From assembly GCA_044433115.1 (NCBI GenBank), contig JAWXTY010000003.1:29779-93778 (forward strand): DNA of 64,000 nt, given 5' to 3'. Under the pieces are notes generated by a model that saw nothing but the letters and a program-made list of their open reading frames with translations, was not told the origin of the DNA and did not search any database. Below are positions 34,510 through 44,139 of this stretch, in pieces; positions within the stretch are counted from its first letter, which is position 1; each line of letters begins with the position of its first letter. The position numbers were made by a program, and so were the translations under genes. The stretch comes from CAKUIA01 sp044433115 (GTDB lineage Bacteria > Verrucomicrobiota > Verrucomicrobiia > Opitutales > Intestinicryptomonadaceae).

Positions 34510-34983
34510 ATGTCAAGAAGACACAGAGCAGTAAAAAGAGTACGTATCCAAGACTCACGTTTCAAGAGCACATTAGTTAGCCACTTGATTAACATGGTTA
34601 TGGAAAGAGGTAAGAAATCTACAGCTGAACGTTTAGTTTATGCAGCAATAGAAAAGGTTAGCGAAAAGCTAGAAAAGGGAGATCCTATCGACCTTCTATT
34701 AGGTGCTTTAGAAAATATCCGTCCTAAATTGGAAGTTAAGAGCAGAAGAGTAGGTGGAGCAACATATCAAGTTCCAGTTGAAATTCCTTACGAACGTCAA
34801 CAAACTTTGGCTTTCAGATGGTTAATTGCATCTGCAAAATCTAAGAAGGGTGTTCCTATGGCTGACGCTTTAGCTAACGAATTAGTAGACGCTTACAATA
34901 ACACAGGTACTGTAGTTAAGAAGCGTGAAGACGTTCATAAGATGGCTCAAGCTAATAAGGCTTTTGCTCACTTGCGTTGGTAA
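34510..34983 (+). CDS. rpsG: 30S ribosomal protein S7
   Basis: 157 residues. MSRRHRAVKR at the start, the GGATYQVPVEI segment and the C-terminal KMAQANKAFAHLRW are typical. It initiates assembly of the 30S head. It starts 26 bases after rpsL with a TAAGGA ribosome-binding site. Confidence 0.98.
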   Translation: MSRRHRAVKRVRIQDSRFKSTLVSHLINMVMERGKKSTAERLVYAAIEKVSEKLEKGDPIDLLLGALENIRPKLEVKSRRVGGATYQVPVEIPYERQQTLAFRWLIASAKSKKGVPMADALANELVDAYNNTGTVVKKREDVHKMAQANKAFAHLRW

Positions 34984-35001
34984 TATTTTAAGGAAATAAA
35001 A

Positions 35002-37155
35002 ATGGCAAAATTATCAGAAAAAAATTCTCCTAAGAGAACAAGACCTTTAGAGTATACTCGTAACTTGGGTATATCTGCACACATCGACGCTGGTAAAACT
35101 ACAGTGTCTGAACGTGTATTGTTCTATTCAGGTGCAGTTCATAAAATTGGTGAAGTACACGAAGGTACAGCTGTAACAGACTGGATGGAACAAGAACGTG
35201 AAAGAGGTATTACTATTACTTCTGCAGCAGTATCTTGCTCTTGGAAGACAGCAGTAGGTCCTTTTGCAGGTATAGAACACCAATTGAATTTGATTGACAC
35301 TCCTGGGCACGTAGACTTCACAGCTGAAGTAGAACGTTCTTTGCGTGTACTCGATGGTGCTATCGCAGTATTCTGTGCAGTTGCAGGTGTACAACCTCAA
35401 TCTGAAACAGTTTGGAGACAAATGAACAAGTATAATGTTCCTCGTATTGCTTTCATCAATAAGATGGACAGAACTGGTGCAGATTACTACAGTGCAGTTG
35501 AAGACATTAAGACTAAGTTAAATGGTAACCCACATCCACTATTCTTGCCAATTGGTGCAGAAGGTAATTTCAGGGGCTTAATCGACTTAGTTGAAATGAA
35601 GGCTTTAGTTTATGATGAAAACGACCAAAGTGGCGTTAAGTTTGACACTGTAGACATTCCTGAAGAGTTCAAGGAACAAGCTGACGAGTATAGATATTCT
35701 TTGATTGAAGCTCTTGCCGATTTTGACGAGTCTATAATGGAAAGATTTTTAGAAGGCGAAACTGAGTTCACACACGACGAAGTTCGTGATGGTATCCGTA
35801 AGGCTACTATGTCTCGTGAATTCGTAGGCGTTATCCCTGGTTCTGCATTTAAGAACAAGGGTGTTCAAATGCTTTTGAACTCTGTAATTGACTATTTACC
35901 TAGTCCATTAGACGTTCCTCCAATTAAGGCATTCGGCGAAGATGACGAAGAAGAACCTTCAATTGAAATCGTTGCAGACGACTTTGCAAATCCATCAGCT
36001 CTTGCATTCAAATTGTGGAGCGACCCATTTGTAGGTAAGTTGGTATTCATTCGTGTATACAGTGGTTGCATCAAGAAGGGTATGACATTCTACAATCCAC
36101 GTACTCGTAAGACAGAACGTATTTCAAGAATGGTACTTTTAAAGGCTGACCAACGTGAAGATATTGAAGAAGCATATTCTGGTTCTATCTGTGCTGTTAT
36201 CGGTGCTAAGGACTTGATTACAGGTGATACTCTTTGCGAAAGAGATGCTGAAGTTCGTTTAGAGCCTCCAACTTTCCCAGACCCAGTTATCGCTATGAGC
36301 ATTGAGCCTAAGACTAAGGCTGACCAAGAAAGATTGTCATTGGCACTACAAAGATTGGCTGAAGAAGACCCAACATTTGTTGTTACTACTGAACAAGAAA
36401 CTGGTCAAACTCTAATTGCTGGTATGGGTGAATTACACTTGGAAATCATCAAAGACCGTCTTTTGAGAGAATTTAAGGTAGATGCTGAATCTGGTAAACC
36501 ACAAATCGCTTATCGTGAAACAATCACAGCAGCAGCTGAAGGTGTTGGTAAGTTCGTGCGTCAATCAGGTGGTCGTGGTCAATATGGACACGCAGAAATC
36601 AAGCTTGAGCCTCAAGAAACTGGTAAGGGGTACCAATTCACAAACGAAATCGTTGGTGGTGCTATTCCTAAGGAATACATTAAACCTACAGAAGAAGGTA
36701 TCAAAGAAGCTATGCACGATGGCGTTATCGCAGGTTACCCTGTTGTTGACGTTAAGGTACGCTTAGTATTTGGTTCTTTCCACGAAGTTGACTCTTCTGA
36801 AATGGCGTTTAAGATGGCTGGTATCTTTGCATTCAAAGATGGTATGAAAAAAGCAAAGCCTATTTTGCTTGAACCATTGATGAAGGTTGAAGTTGTTACT
36901 CCAGAGGAATACCAAGGTGATATTATGGGCGACTTAAACAGACGTCGTGGTCAAATCCAAGGTATGGAAACTAAGGGTAATGTTTGCACAGTTAGAGCAT
37001 TCGTACCATTAGAAACAATGTTTGGTTATGCTACTGATGTTCGTTCATTGTCAAGCGGTAGAGCTTCTTATTCTATGGAGCCAAGCCACTTTGAACAAGT
37101 TCCTAGTAACGTTTTAAAGCAAGTAGTTGACACAACTGCAAAGAATAAAGCATAA
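35002..37155 (+). CDS. fusA: Elongation factor G
   Basis: 717 residues. This translocase GTPase has G1 AHIDAGKTT, G3 DTPGHVDF and G4 NKMD. Domain IV contains SGGRGQYGHAEI and the C-terminus GRASYSMEPSHFEQVP. Length and order are standard. It is followed by rpsJ, not tuf, as in Chlamydia. Confidence 0.99.
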   Translation: MAKLSEKNSPKRTRPLEYTRNLGISAHIDAGKTTVSERVLFYSGAVHKIGEVHEGTAVTDWMEQERERGITITSAAVSCSWKTAVGPFAGIEHQLNLIDTPGHVDFTAEVERSLRVLDGAIAVFCAVAGVQPQSETVWRQMNKYNVPRIAFINKMDRTGADYYSAVEDIKTKLNGNPHPLFLPIGAEGNFRGLIDLVEMKALVYDENDQSGVKFDTVDIPEEFKEQADEYRYSLIEALADFDESIMERFLEGETEFTHDEVRDGIRKATMSREFVGVIPGSAFKNKGVQMLLNSVIDYLPSPLDVPPIKAFGEDDEEEPSIEIVADDFANPSALAFKLWSDPFVGKLVFIRVYSGCIKKGMTFYNPRTRKTERISRMVLLKADQREDIEEAYSGSICAVIGAKDLITGDTLCERDAEVRLEPPTFPDPVIAMSIEPKTKADQERLSLALQRLAEEDPTFVVTTEQETGQTLIAGMGELHLEIIKDRLLREFKVDAESGKPQIAYRETITAAAEGVGKFVRQSGGRGQYGHAEIKLEPQETGKGYQFTNEIVGGAIPKEYIKPTEEGIKEAMHDGVIAGYPVVDVKVRLVFGSFHEVDSSEMAFKMAGIFAFKDGMKKAKPILLEPLMKVEVVTPEEYQGDIMGDLNRRRGQIQGMETKGNVCTVRAFVPLETMFGYATDVRSLSSGRASYSMEPSHFEQVPSNVLKQVVDTTAKNKA

Positions 37156-37179
37156 AATTTAAAGAAGAAAAGCTAGAAT

Positions 37180-37485
37180 ATGGCACAAAGAATAAGAATT
37201 AAATTAAAGGGTTATGATTATCGTTCAGTAGATCAAAGTGCTGGCGATATCGTAGAAACAGCTAAACGCACAGGTGCAATGGTTTCAGGACCTGTACCTT
37301 TGCCAACACGTATTGAACGCTGGTCAGTAAATCGTTCAGCACACGTTGACAGTAAGTCTATGGAGCAATTCGAGCTTCGTACGCACAAAAGGTTAATCGA
37401 TATTATCGAGCCTACACCTAATACTGTAGACGAGTTGAAAAAGCTAAACCTTCCAGCTGGTGTTGACATTACAATTAATGTATAA
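37180..37485 (+). CDS. rpsJ: 30S ribosomal protein S10
   Basis: 101 residues. RIRIKLKGYDYRSVDQSA, then GPVPLPTRIERW and the segment FELRTHKRLIDI, are diagnostic. S10 (NusE) also takes part in NusG antitermination. It ends this transcript; the remaining S10-operon genes (rplC onward) are not in the window. Confidence 0.98.
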   Translation: MAQRIRIKLKGYDYRSVDQSAGDIVETAKRTGAMVSGPVPLPTRIERWSVNRSAHVDSKSMEQFELRTHKRLIDIIEPTPNTVDELKKLNLPAGVDITINV

Positions 37486-37508
37486 TTGTTGTAATTAACA
37501 TAAGCTTC

Positions 37509-37538
37509 AAAAAGCGTCCTTAATGGACGCTTTTTTTG
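37509..37538 (+). terminator. Strong intrinsic terminator after rpsJ
   Basis: AAAAAGCGTCC-TTAAT-GGACGCTTTTT followed by further T. It closes the rpsL-rpsG-fusA-rpsJ transcript. The next 200 bases (37540-37740) hold no gene or recognisable structure. Confidence 0.9.
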
Positions 37539-37745
37539 TGCCTGTGTGTAAAGCTTGCGTATTTTTGCTTTTGTGGCTTTGTGGGGGCTATTTAGAGCTT
37601 TATTTGAGAGGGCAGGGCTTTAAGTTATCTTGTTGGGTTAATGAATTTGAGTTCTTGGGCTTGCCAGAGAGACTTTGAACTTTGCCTTGGCAGTTTATTG
37701 AAGTTTGCCTTGGAGTACTTCCTTTAAGGTATTTGACTTTTGCAC

Positions 37746-37779
37746 AAAAAAAGAGCGTCTCTTTCGAGAACGCCCTTTA
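37746..37779 (-). terminator. Terminator after fba
   Basis: On the minus strand AAAGGGCGTTCTC pairs with GAGACGCTCTTT around a GAAA loop, with two mismatches or bulges, followed by a run of T. Confidence 0.75.
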
Positions 37780-37802
37780 AATTTATTTAGCTTTGCTAGT
37801 TA

Positions 37803-38795
37803 TTATACACGATTTGCAGAACCTAATACGCTTTCAACCTTGTGTTCGTATAGCTTTTGTAGCTCGTCTCTAGCAGGTCCTAAGTATTTGCGTGGGTCAA
37901 ATTCTGAAGCCTTATTAGCCATTACTTCACGTACAGCAGCTGTCATTGCCAATCTGCCATCAGAGTCGATGTTAATCTTACATACAGCAGATTCAGCAGC
38001 CTTACGCAATTGCTCTTCTGGGATACCTACAGCAGCCTTTAAAGCACCACCATTAGCATTAATCATAGCTACATATTCTTGAGGAACTGAAGATGATCCG
38101 TGCAATACGATAGGGAAACCAGGGATACGCTTTTCAACTTCTTCTAAGATGTCAAAACGCAATGGAGGAGGAACTAATATACCAGCTTCATTTACTGTGC
38201 ATTGCTCTGGAGTGAACTTGAACGCTCCGTGAGAAGTACCTATAGAAATTGCCAAAGAGTCAACACCAGTCTTTTTAACGAAGTCTTCAACTTCTTCAGG
38301 TTGAGTGTATGTGTGAGTTTCGTGGCAAACGTCGTCTTCTATGCCAGCTAGAACGCCCAATTCGCCTTCTACTGTTACGTCGTACTTATGAGCGTATTCA
38401 ACAACTTTAGCAGCCAATTCTACGTTTTGTTCATAAGGCAAAGAAGAGCCATCAATCATCACAGAAGAAAAACCGTACTCTATGCAAGATTTACAAAGTT
38501 CGAAAGAGTCGCCGTGGTCTAGGTGAAGAACGATAGGTATATCGCAACCAAGTTCCTTAGCATATTCGCAAGCACCTTGAGCCATATAACGCAAAAGCGT
38601 TTGGTTTGCATATTTTCTTGCACCACTTGATACTTGAAGTATCACTGGGGATTTTTTAGCAACACAAGCTTGTACTATAGCTTGCATTTGTTCCATATTA
38701 TTGAAGTTAAACGCAGGGATAGCGTATTTGCCATCAAAAGCCTTTTTGAAAAGCTCACGTGAGTTAACTAAACCGAGTTCTTTGTATGATACCAT
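37803..38795 (-). CDS. fba: Class II fructose-bisphosphate aldolase
   Basis: 330 residues. Cleaves fructose-1,6-bisphosphate in glycolysis/gluconeogenesis using zinc. Metal and substrate motifs are VLHLDHGDSFE (zinc His), VMIDGSSLPYEQNV, VEGELGVLAG and GTSHGAFKF, with the later zinc His in VLHGSSSVP. It is a single-gene transcript with its own terminator, converging on rpsJ. Confidence 0.96.
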   Translation of the reverse strand: MVSYKELGLVNSRELFKKAFDGKYAIPAFNFNNMEQMQAIVQACVAKKSPVILQVSSGARKYANQTLLRYMAQGACEYAKELGCDIPIVLHLDHGDSFELCKSCIEYGFSSVMIDGSSLPYEQNVELAAKVVEYAHKYDVTVEGELGVLAGIEDDVCHETHTYTQPEEVEDFVKKTGVDSLAISIGTSHGAFKFTPEQCTVNEAGILVPPPLRFDILEEVEKRIPGFPIVLHGSSSVPQEYVAMINANGGALKAAVGIPEEQLRKAAESAVCKINIDSDGRLAMTAAVREVMANKASEFDPRKYLGPARDELQKLYEHKVESVLGSANRV

Positions 38796-39000
38796 CTTTT
38801 TTCCTTATTCTTTTGAGAAATTGGTTTTTATATAAAATTATATATCTTTATAACGGAATTTAATTTTAAATTTGCCCACTTTGCAACAATATTTTTGTTT
38901 TGCCTTAAAATATTTATAAGAAAAGTATTTAAGTTGCCACTGCTACGCCGATATAAAGATTAATAACAAAGTTATATTTATTTTAACATTCCCTATAAAT

Positions 39001-39037
39001 AAGTCCTACTCATTTGAGTAGGGCTTTCCTTTTTTTA
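39001..39037 (+). terminator. Hairpin with T-run in the fba-greA gap
   Basis: CCTACTC-ATTT-GAGTAGG (39005-39022) followed on the plus strand by GCTTTCCTTTTTTT. No plus-strand gene ends here, so it may protect against antisense transcription or act in tandem with the next hairpin. Confidence 0.5.
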
Positions 39038-39046
39038 TTAGCCCAC

Positions 39047-39077
39047 AAAAAAAGCCCCATTGCTGAGGCTCTTTTGA
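39047..39077 (-). terminator. Terminator after the greA-fusion gene
   Basis: On the minus strand AAAAGAGCC pairs with GGGGCTTTT (one mismatch), followed by a run of T. It lies 16 bases after the stop. Confidence 0.75.
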
Positions 39078-39092
39078 AATATGCTTGTTTGA

Positions 39093-41186
39093 CTAAGCCT
39101 TGTATCCTTCAATCTTGAGGATTTTCCAGTCAATCTTATGACCTTCTACATTAGTTTCGAAAGACGCACCTGCCTTCTTCTCTAACATAGCCTTTGCGAT
39201 AGGAGTCAAGTAAGAGAATATATTCTTTGATGTATCGCTATCCCACGCACCAAGAATAGTGTATGTATGCTCCTTGTTGTCTTGGCTAGATAGAACAGTA
39301 ACAGTTGAACCAATGTGTACTGCACTTGTGTCGCCAGAAAAGTCGATAGGGTCTGCGATAGATATTTCTCTTTCGAGTTCTGCACGTCTTGCTGATAGCA
39401 ATTGGTCATGCTCTCTAGCCATATGGTACTCAGCATTTTCACGCAAGTCGCCAAGTTCTCTAGCAGCTTCAATAGCCTTTTTAGATGCAGGTTGTTGACT
39501 TTTAATATCTTCGAGTTCAGCCTTCTTAGCTTTCAAGCTCCATTCAGATACCAACAATCTTTCAACTTCCTTAACAGCTGTAGATACCAAAGATTGTACT
39601 GCAGGTGAATATTTGATAAATCTAGCTAAAATTGACTTCTTAGTTAAGTCTTCAAAGCCTTGATTTAATATCAAAGTTTGAGCTAAGTCTTTTGCAGTGT
39701 CGTCTGAAGCAGAGTTCTTATCTCTAGTTCTAGCTGGGTCTTTTTTAGTATCCTTAGCGTCCTTCTTTATAGGAAGAACCTTGCCATATAGAGTATCTAA
39801 AACTAATTCCTTATCTTCACTTAGAGTTTCTGCCAATGCGATTTTCTTGTTAGAGTCGCTCAACAAAGCTTCTTGGTCTACAGCAGTTAGCAATGCACTA
39901 AGTAGCTTATGATTAATTAATTCAGAAAGCATAGTCTTATACTTTTCAGTATTTCTATTCTTAACTATCCACAAGATTACAGGACCTAGCAAAGTTTGTT
40001 CGCTCAACCACTTTTTGAAAGACTCCTTAACTAATTCCTTGCAGCCAGACTCTGTTGTAATCTGTTCAGTCTTTTTAGTAGTAGCTTCAGTATTAACTGC
40101 TTGACCAGTGAACTTGCTTTCCTTTTGGCTATCTTTTGCTATAAAGAAGTTTACGCACTCGTTAGTGAATTTGCCTTCAGAATTTCTCAATAGAGATACG
40201 ATAAGTTCTTTCCACTCAGACTCATAAGTTCTAGTTAGAAGGTCTAAAAATCTTTCGTAATAAGAAGTATGCAAGTTCTTAGCTAAGTCGTTTAAGCCAT
40301 TTTTTTCGTCCTTAGTCTTAGCTTCGTCTAAGATGTCCTTAGAACAAGGCTTTTCTTTTTCAACGAGTCTTTCAATTTCTTCGTTTTGTGCTTCGATTAG
40401 CTCTTTTTTATTAGGAGCATTCTCATCAATTACAGGAAGTTTTTGACGCTCGATGTGGCGTATAAAGTCGTTACGTACCCAAATGCCTCTTAGTCTGTCT
40501 GCTTGAGTTAAGCCCTTTGCGTCCTTGATAGCTTCAGTTAAGTCTTTTCTAATAGTAGGTAGAGAGTCCTTAATTGCTTCTACGTCGTCTGCGATAGCGT
40601 GTAGCTTTTCTGCTAATTCTATCTTTTTCTTAGGGTTTCTATGAAGCATATACTCATTAAGAGCTTCGATTTCAGGCTTCAATTCGACTTCTCTAATAGA
40701 ATAAGGGTCGTTCTTTTTCTTAGGAGTAGAAACCATAGCGTTTTTCTCTAGGTCTTTTTTCGCTATCTTCCACCAAGCCTTATAAGATTTTTCAGAGTCA
40801 AAGAGTTTTATTAGAATGTTTTCAAGCTCTATAGAGCTCATTTCGTTGTCTTCTTTAGTTCTTAAAATATTCATAACAAAGCCAGCAGGATCTTTTTTCA
40901 TATCTTCATCAACTGTCTTTGGGTCTTTTTTATGCTTAACAATAATATTCTCGTCGTCTAAAATAAGAAGTTTATCTACACAAAAAGCGATGTCCATAGA
41001 ATGGGCTGGCTTGCCATCGAAGTCTATTATAATTCTATTTGTGTCTACATCTATGTCGGTAATCTTACCTATGCCCCAGCTATTGTGTATGCAATATTTT
41101 TCAGCTTGCATAGCCTCTAGTGATTTTTCTTTGCCAATAAGTTTTGGGTTCTTGCTTATTATTATTTCTACGTCTGTTGAATTCAT
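39093..41186 (-). CDS. greA: Long GreA/GreB-type transcript-cleavage factor with N-terminal extension
   Basis: 697 residues. The last 160 or so are a full GreA. The coiled-coil tip motif LGDLRENAEYHMA (acidic residues present) is followed by RRAELEREI, and then by the FKBP-like C-terminal domain with GSTVTVLSSQD and FSYLTPIAKAMLEKKAG. The preceding roughly 530 residues are mostly charged and helical. Near the start they contain HNSWGIGKITDIDVDTNRII, like a small beta-barrel (Tudor/CarD-like). Chlamydial GreA has the same long layout (about 715 aa), so this is a PVC trait. It would rescue backtracked RNA polymerase; the role of the extension is unknown. Confidence 0.9.
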   Translation of the reverse strand: MNSTDVEIIISKNPKLIGKEKSLEAMQAEKYCIHNSWGIGKITDIDVDTNRIIIDFDGKPAHSMDIAFCVDKLLILDDENIIVKHKKDPKTVDEDMKKDPAGFVMNILRTKEDNEMSSIELENILIKLFDSEKSYKAWWKIAKKDLEKNAMVSTPKKKNDPYSIREVELKPEIEALNEYMLHRNPKKKIELAEKLHAIADDVEAIKDSLPTIRKDLTEAIKDAKGLTQADRLRGIWVRNDFIRHIERQKLPVIDENAPNKKELIEAQNEEIERLVEKEKPCSKDILDEAKTKDEKNGLNDLAKNLHTSYYERFLDLLTRTYESEWKELIVSLLRNSEGKFTNECVNFFIAKDSQKESKFTGQAVNTEATTKKTEQITTESGCKELVKESFKKWLSEQTLLGPVILWIVKNRNTEKYKTMLSELINHKLLSALLTAVDQEALLSDSNKKIALAETLSEDKELVLDTLYGKVLPIKKDAKDTKKDPARTRDKNSASDDTAKDLAQTLILNQGFEDLTKKSILARFIKYSPAVQSLVSTAVKEVERLLVSEWSLKAKKAELEDIKSQQPASKKAIEAARELGDLRENAEYHMAREHDQLLSARRAELEREISIADPIDFSGDTSAVHIGSTVTVLSSQDNKEHTYTILGAWDSDTSKNIFSYLTPIAKAMLEKKAGASFETNVEGHKIDWKILKIEGYKA

Positions 41187-41209
41187 TGTTATATTAGTGT
41201 TTTTTCCTG

Positions 41210-41234
41210 AGGTGAGTTCGATAAATCACCCTAG
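41210..41234. repeat. Short palindrome resembling MITE outer ends
   Basis: AGGTGAGTTCGATAAATCAC followed by CCTAG. The left half AGGTGAGTTC equals the outer end of the MITE family and the right half TCACCCTA equals its mirror, without the inner repeat. It lies in the divergent greA/rsmB promoter region. Confidence 0.4.
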
Positions 41235-41289
41235 CATAAATTATTTGTTTGTAATCTTGCGAATTATCGTACATCTTCTGCACCTGAAA

Positions 41290-42618
41290 ATGAATAAACC
41301 TAAGACAGACTGCAAAAACAGAATATCATATAGAGCTAGACTTTCAGCTTTAGAACTGATAACAAATTACCTTCGCCAAGCCTTCAAGGCTGATGTGGGC
41401 ATAGCAACTTATTATAGACTACATAATAAGAACACAGAAGAAAGACGCATTTGTCAATGTATCTTTTTTGCTTTCTTTAGAAACAAATTGCTAATAGATA
41501 AGTTTCTACTCGAGCATTTGAGGGCTAAAACTAAGCCAAAGATGTATGCTTTTTTATGCTTGTGTTGTGCTGAACTTGTTGATAATGAATTAGCTAAGCA
41601 ATGTAAAACGGCAGATTACTTAGTGGATATTTCAAAGAAAATCTTCAGCGTAAATGAGTCAAAATTCATAAATGCGATGTTGAGAAATTTTTTAAAATTT
41701 TATGAAAAAATTAAGGCAGAAGCGACTTCTATCTCAGATTTTGCAATTTTATACTCAATGCCTCAATTTATTACAGAGCGTTTTTCTTCACAATATGGCG
41801 AAGAAATTGCCTTAGAAATCATTAAATCTTGCCATAAAGCAAAGGAAGTTTTCTTTAGATTTTCAACTTCAGAGGACTCTCAAAAAGCCTTAGAAGAGCA
41901 TAAAGAATTTTTTGAAGAGACAAAGTTTAATAACTTTTATAAAGTTAAAGCTTATGCTTTTAATAAAGTTTCGCATCTCTTAGAGCAAAAATTAGCCTAT
42001 GCTCAAGATTTATCTACATCTTATGCACCTGAGTTATTAGCTCCAAAAGCAGGCGAAAAAGTCTTAGATTTGTGTTCTGCACCAGGGGGCAAAAGTGCGT
42101 ATATCATAGATTTAATTCAAGCTCAAGATGGCAATTTAGGCGATACATTGCTACTTAGTTGCGACCAAGAGGGCAAACGCTTTGAGCAACTGAAAGAGAA
42201 CCTTAAAGATAGGGCAAAGTTTGCTACAAAACAAGTAGCTTTCGACTTGCTAAACGACGACCTAGAAAGCGTGTTTACAACTAAGGAATTGCCTGCTAAA
42301 TATGATGCAATTTTGCTAGATGCTCCTTGCTCTAACACAGGTGTGCTTGGCAGACGTGTTGACGCTCGTTATAGGATTATGCCTCAGGACATAGAAAATT
42401 GTAAGCAAATGCAAAGTCAAATGCTCGAAAAGGCATTAGGCTTGCTCGCAGAAGGTGGCAGAATTGTATATTCAACTTGCTCTATAGATAAAAGTGAAAA
42501 TATAGAAAATGTTGAAGCTTTTGTGGCAAAGCACCCTGAGTTGAAGATAGAAAGCTTTAAGGAAGTTTTGCCAAGTGTAGAACAAGATGGAGCTTTTGTA
42601 GCTCTAATCAAGGCTTAG
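41290..42618 (+). CDS. rsmB: 16S rRNA (cytosine-967-C5)-methyltransferase family protein
   Basis: 442 residues from the ATG at 41290; the frame is open farther upstream but lies antisense to greA. The N-terminal third is a NusB-like helical domain. The methyltransferase part has the SAM motif VLDLCSAPGGKSAY, motif IV LLDAPCSNTGVLGRR with the releasing Cys, and motif VI IVYSTCSIDKSENIENV with the nucleophilic Cys. RsmB (Sun) methylates C967 of 16S rRNA. The 3' end overlaps the converging exonuclease gene by 15 bases. Confidence 0.88.
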   Translation: MNKPKTDCKNRISYRARLSALELITNYLRQAFKADVGIATYYRLHNKNTEERRICQCIFFAFFRNKLLIDKFLLEHLRAKTKPKMYAFLCLCCAELVDNELAKQCKTADYLVDISKKIFSVNESKFINAMLRNFLKFYEKIKAEATSISDFAILYSMPQFITERFSSQYGEEIALEIIKSCHKAKEVFFRFSTSEDSQKALEEHKEFFEETKFNNFYKVKAYAFNKVSHLLEQKLAYAQDLSTSYAPELLAPKAGEKVLDLCSAPGGKSAYIIDLIQAQDGNLGDTLLLSCDQEGKRFEQLKENLKDRAKFATKQVAFDLLNDDLESVFTTKELPAKYDAILLDAPCSNTGVLGRRVDARYRIMPQDIENCKQMQSQMLEKALGLLAEGGRIVYSTCSIDKSENIENVEAFVAKHPELKIESFKEVLPSVEQDGAFVALIKA

Positions 42619-43251
42619 TTCTTTTTTATTACCACTAAGTTCGCAAAGCCACGCTAAGTCAAGGTTTTCAAAGCCATCTAGCGTGGCTATTTTTATGAGT
42701 AGGAGGGCAGCTGCTATAGTGTCGTAGGGGGCACAGTGCCACTTTGCTCTATCGCTAGGGCAGTGAGTTTTGGCAAGGGCTTTTAGCTCTTCAGTTAAAT
42801 TAAAGGCAGAAATTAGTTCAGATAGATTATAGCTTTTAAGCTTTGGGAATATTTTTTTGCAAAGCCTATAAGTATCTATCCAAGGCGACCAAGACAAGCA
42901 TTTTGAGTTGTTGCTAAAATCACTAAATACTTCAGGATTAGGAAAGTATAGACGCAAGAGTGAGTCTTCTGTAGCCTTGTTATGAGCTAGGAATAAGCCC
43001 TTTCGGCGAGCCTGCAAGAAAGTATTTATATGTCCTTCAAAGGCAACTTTATCTTTTAATAGCTCTTCGTTTAAGTGGCAAAATGCTAGAGTTTTTTTAT
43101 CTACTTTGCCCTTAGGCTTGCATAAGTGAGTCTCTATAGAAGTGATTTTCCAATCCACAATTTCAATTATAGCAAACTCCAAAATCCCTATAGCTTTTGA
43201 ACCTTCAAAATCTATGGCGTAAATGGGAGTATTTATTTTAGGGTGTTGCAT
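42604..43251 (-). CDS. DEDDh-type 3'-5' exonuclease
   Basis: 215 residues related to the DnaQ/polymerase epsilon exonuclease fold. Exo I is IYAIDFEGS (Asp and Glu). Exo II is around LFLAHNKATEDSLL. Exo III epsilon is WHCAPYDTIAAALLL (the expected His and Asp). Helices typical of RNase T/DnaQ (LSELISAFNL) are also visible. It is free-standing, with no polymerase or BRCT domain. It probably trims DNA or RNA ends; the substrate cannot be told. It is divergent from hisN. Confidence 0.75.
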   Translation of the reverse strand: MQHPKINTPIYAIDFEGSKAIGILEFAIIEIVDWKITSIETHLCKPKGKVDKKTLAFCHLNEELLKDKVAFEGHINTFLQARRKGLFLAHNKATEDSLLRLYFPNPEVFSDFSNNSKCLSWSPWIDTYRLCKKIFPKLKSYNLSELISAFNLTEELKALAKTHCPSDRAKWHCAPYDTIAAALLLIKIATLDGFENLDLAWLCELSGNKKELSLD

Positions 43252-43334
43252 AATTAAATTTGGGCTTTTGTATAATTAAAAATTGACTTAAAGAAAGTAT
43301 AATGCAATGATTTTGCCTAAATAACAAGATAAAT

Positions 43335-44105
43335 ATGAATACTGAAATCTTTAAAAACTTTATAAATGAATTGGGCGATATTTCTCAAGAATATATAGCT
43401 AAGGAATTTTTGAAAGAACAAAAATGGGACGCTAAGGCTGATAACTCCCCTGTAACTTTGTGTGATAAGAACACTGAACTTATGCTAAGAGAGCGTATCA
43501 AGGCAAAATTTCCATCTCACGGAATTATAGGCGAAGAATATGGCAATGAAAACCCTGACGCTGAGTTTGTTTGGGTTATAGACCCTATAGATGGCACAAA
43601 GTCTTTTATTACAAAAGTTCCTCTATTTGGAACGCTAATTGGATTGCTACACAAGGGCGACCCTATTTTAGGGCTTATCAATCAACCTATACTAAAAGAG
43701 CGTATAGTAGGAGATAACGAGACTTGTTTATTCAATGGCAAGCCTGTTGAGATTTCTACTGAAACATCTCTTAAAAATGCAACAGTGCTAAGTTCGGATA
43801 CACGCTATTTCAACTTGTGCCACAAAAATAAAGAGAAGGCTTGGCGAGAATTTGAAGATGGCTGTAATATAATGAGGTCTTGGGGCGATTGCTATGGATA
43901 TATGCTAGTTTGTCGTGGCTTAGCTCACATTATGCTAGATGCAACTCTTGAGCCTTGGGACGTTTTACCTCTATTGCCTGCACTACGTGGAGCAAAGCTT
44001 AAAGTTGGCGATTTAAGGGGAGGCAATGACTATAAAAACTTTGGTTGCCTTGCAACTTGTACCCAAGAATTATACGACACTTGTCTTAAAACTTTTGACT
44101 TGTAA
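43335..44105 (+). CDS. hisN: Inositol-monophosphatase-family histidinol-phosphatase
   Basis: 256 residues. Mg-dependent phosphatase motifs are IIGEEYGNE, WVIDPIDGTKSFI and LEPWDVLPLLPAL. The combination DGTKSFITKVPLFGTLIGLL with RSWGDCYGYMLV follows the HisN subgroup, which dephosphorylates histidinol phosphate. With hisI at 20538 this would supply another step of histidine synthesis. SuhB or another IMPase activity remains possible. Confidence 0.8.
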   Translation: MNTEIFKNFINELGDISQEYIAKEFLKEQKWDAKADNSPVTLCDKNTELMLRERIKAKFPSHGIIGEEYGNENPDAEFVWVIDPIDGTKSFITKVPLFGTLIGLLHKGDPILGLINQPILKERIVGDNETCLFNGKPVEISTETSLKNATVLSSDTRYFNLCHKNKEKAWREFEDGCNIMRSWGDCYGYMLVCRGLAHIMLDATLEPWDVLPLLPALRGAKLKVGDLRGGNDYKNFGCLATCTQELYDTCLKTFDL

Positions 44106-44139
44106 TTTGATTATAAGTATTTAATGATTTAGGGTATAT

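Noticed and set aside
40816..41289. Upstream extension of the rsmB frame
   Set aside because: It is antisense to the greA coding region. The ATG at 41290 gives a normal RsmB N-terminus.
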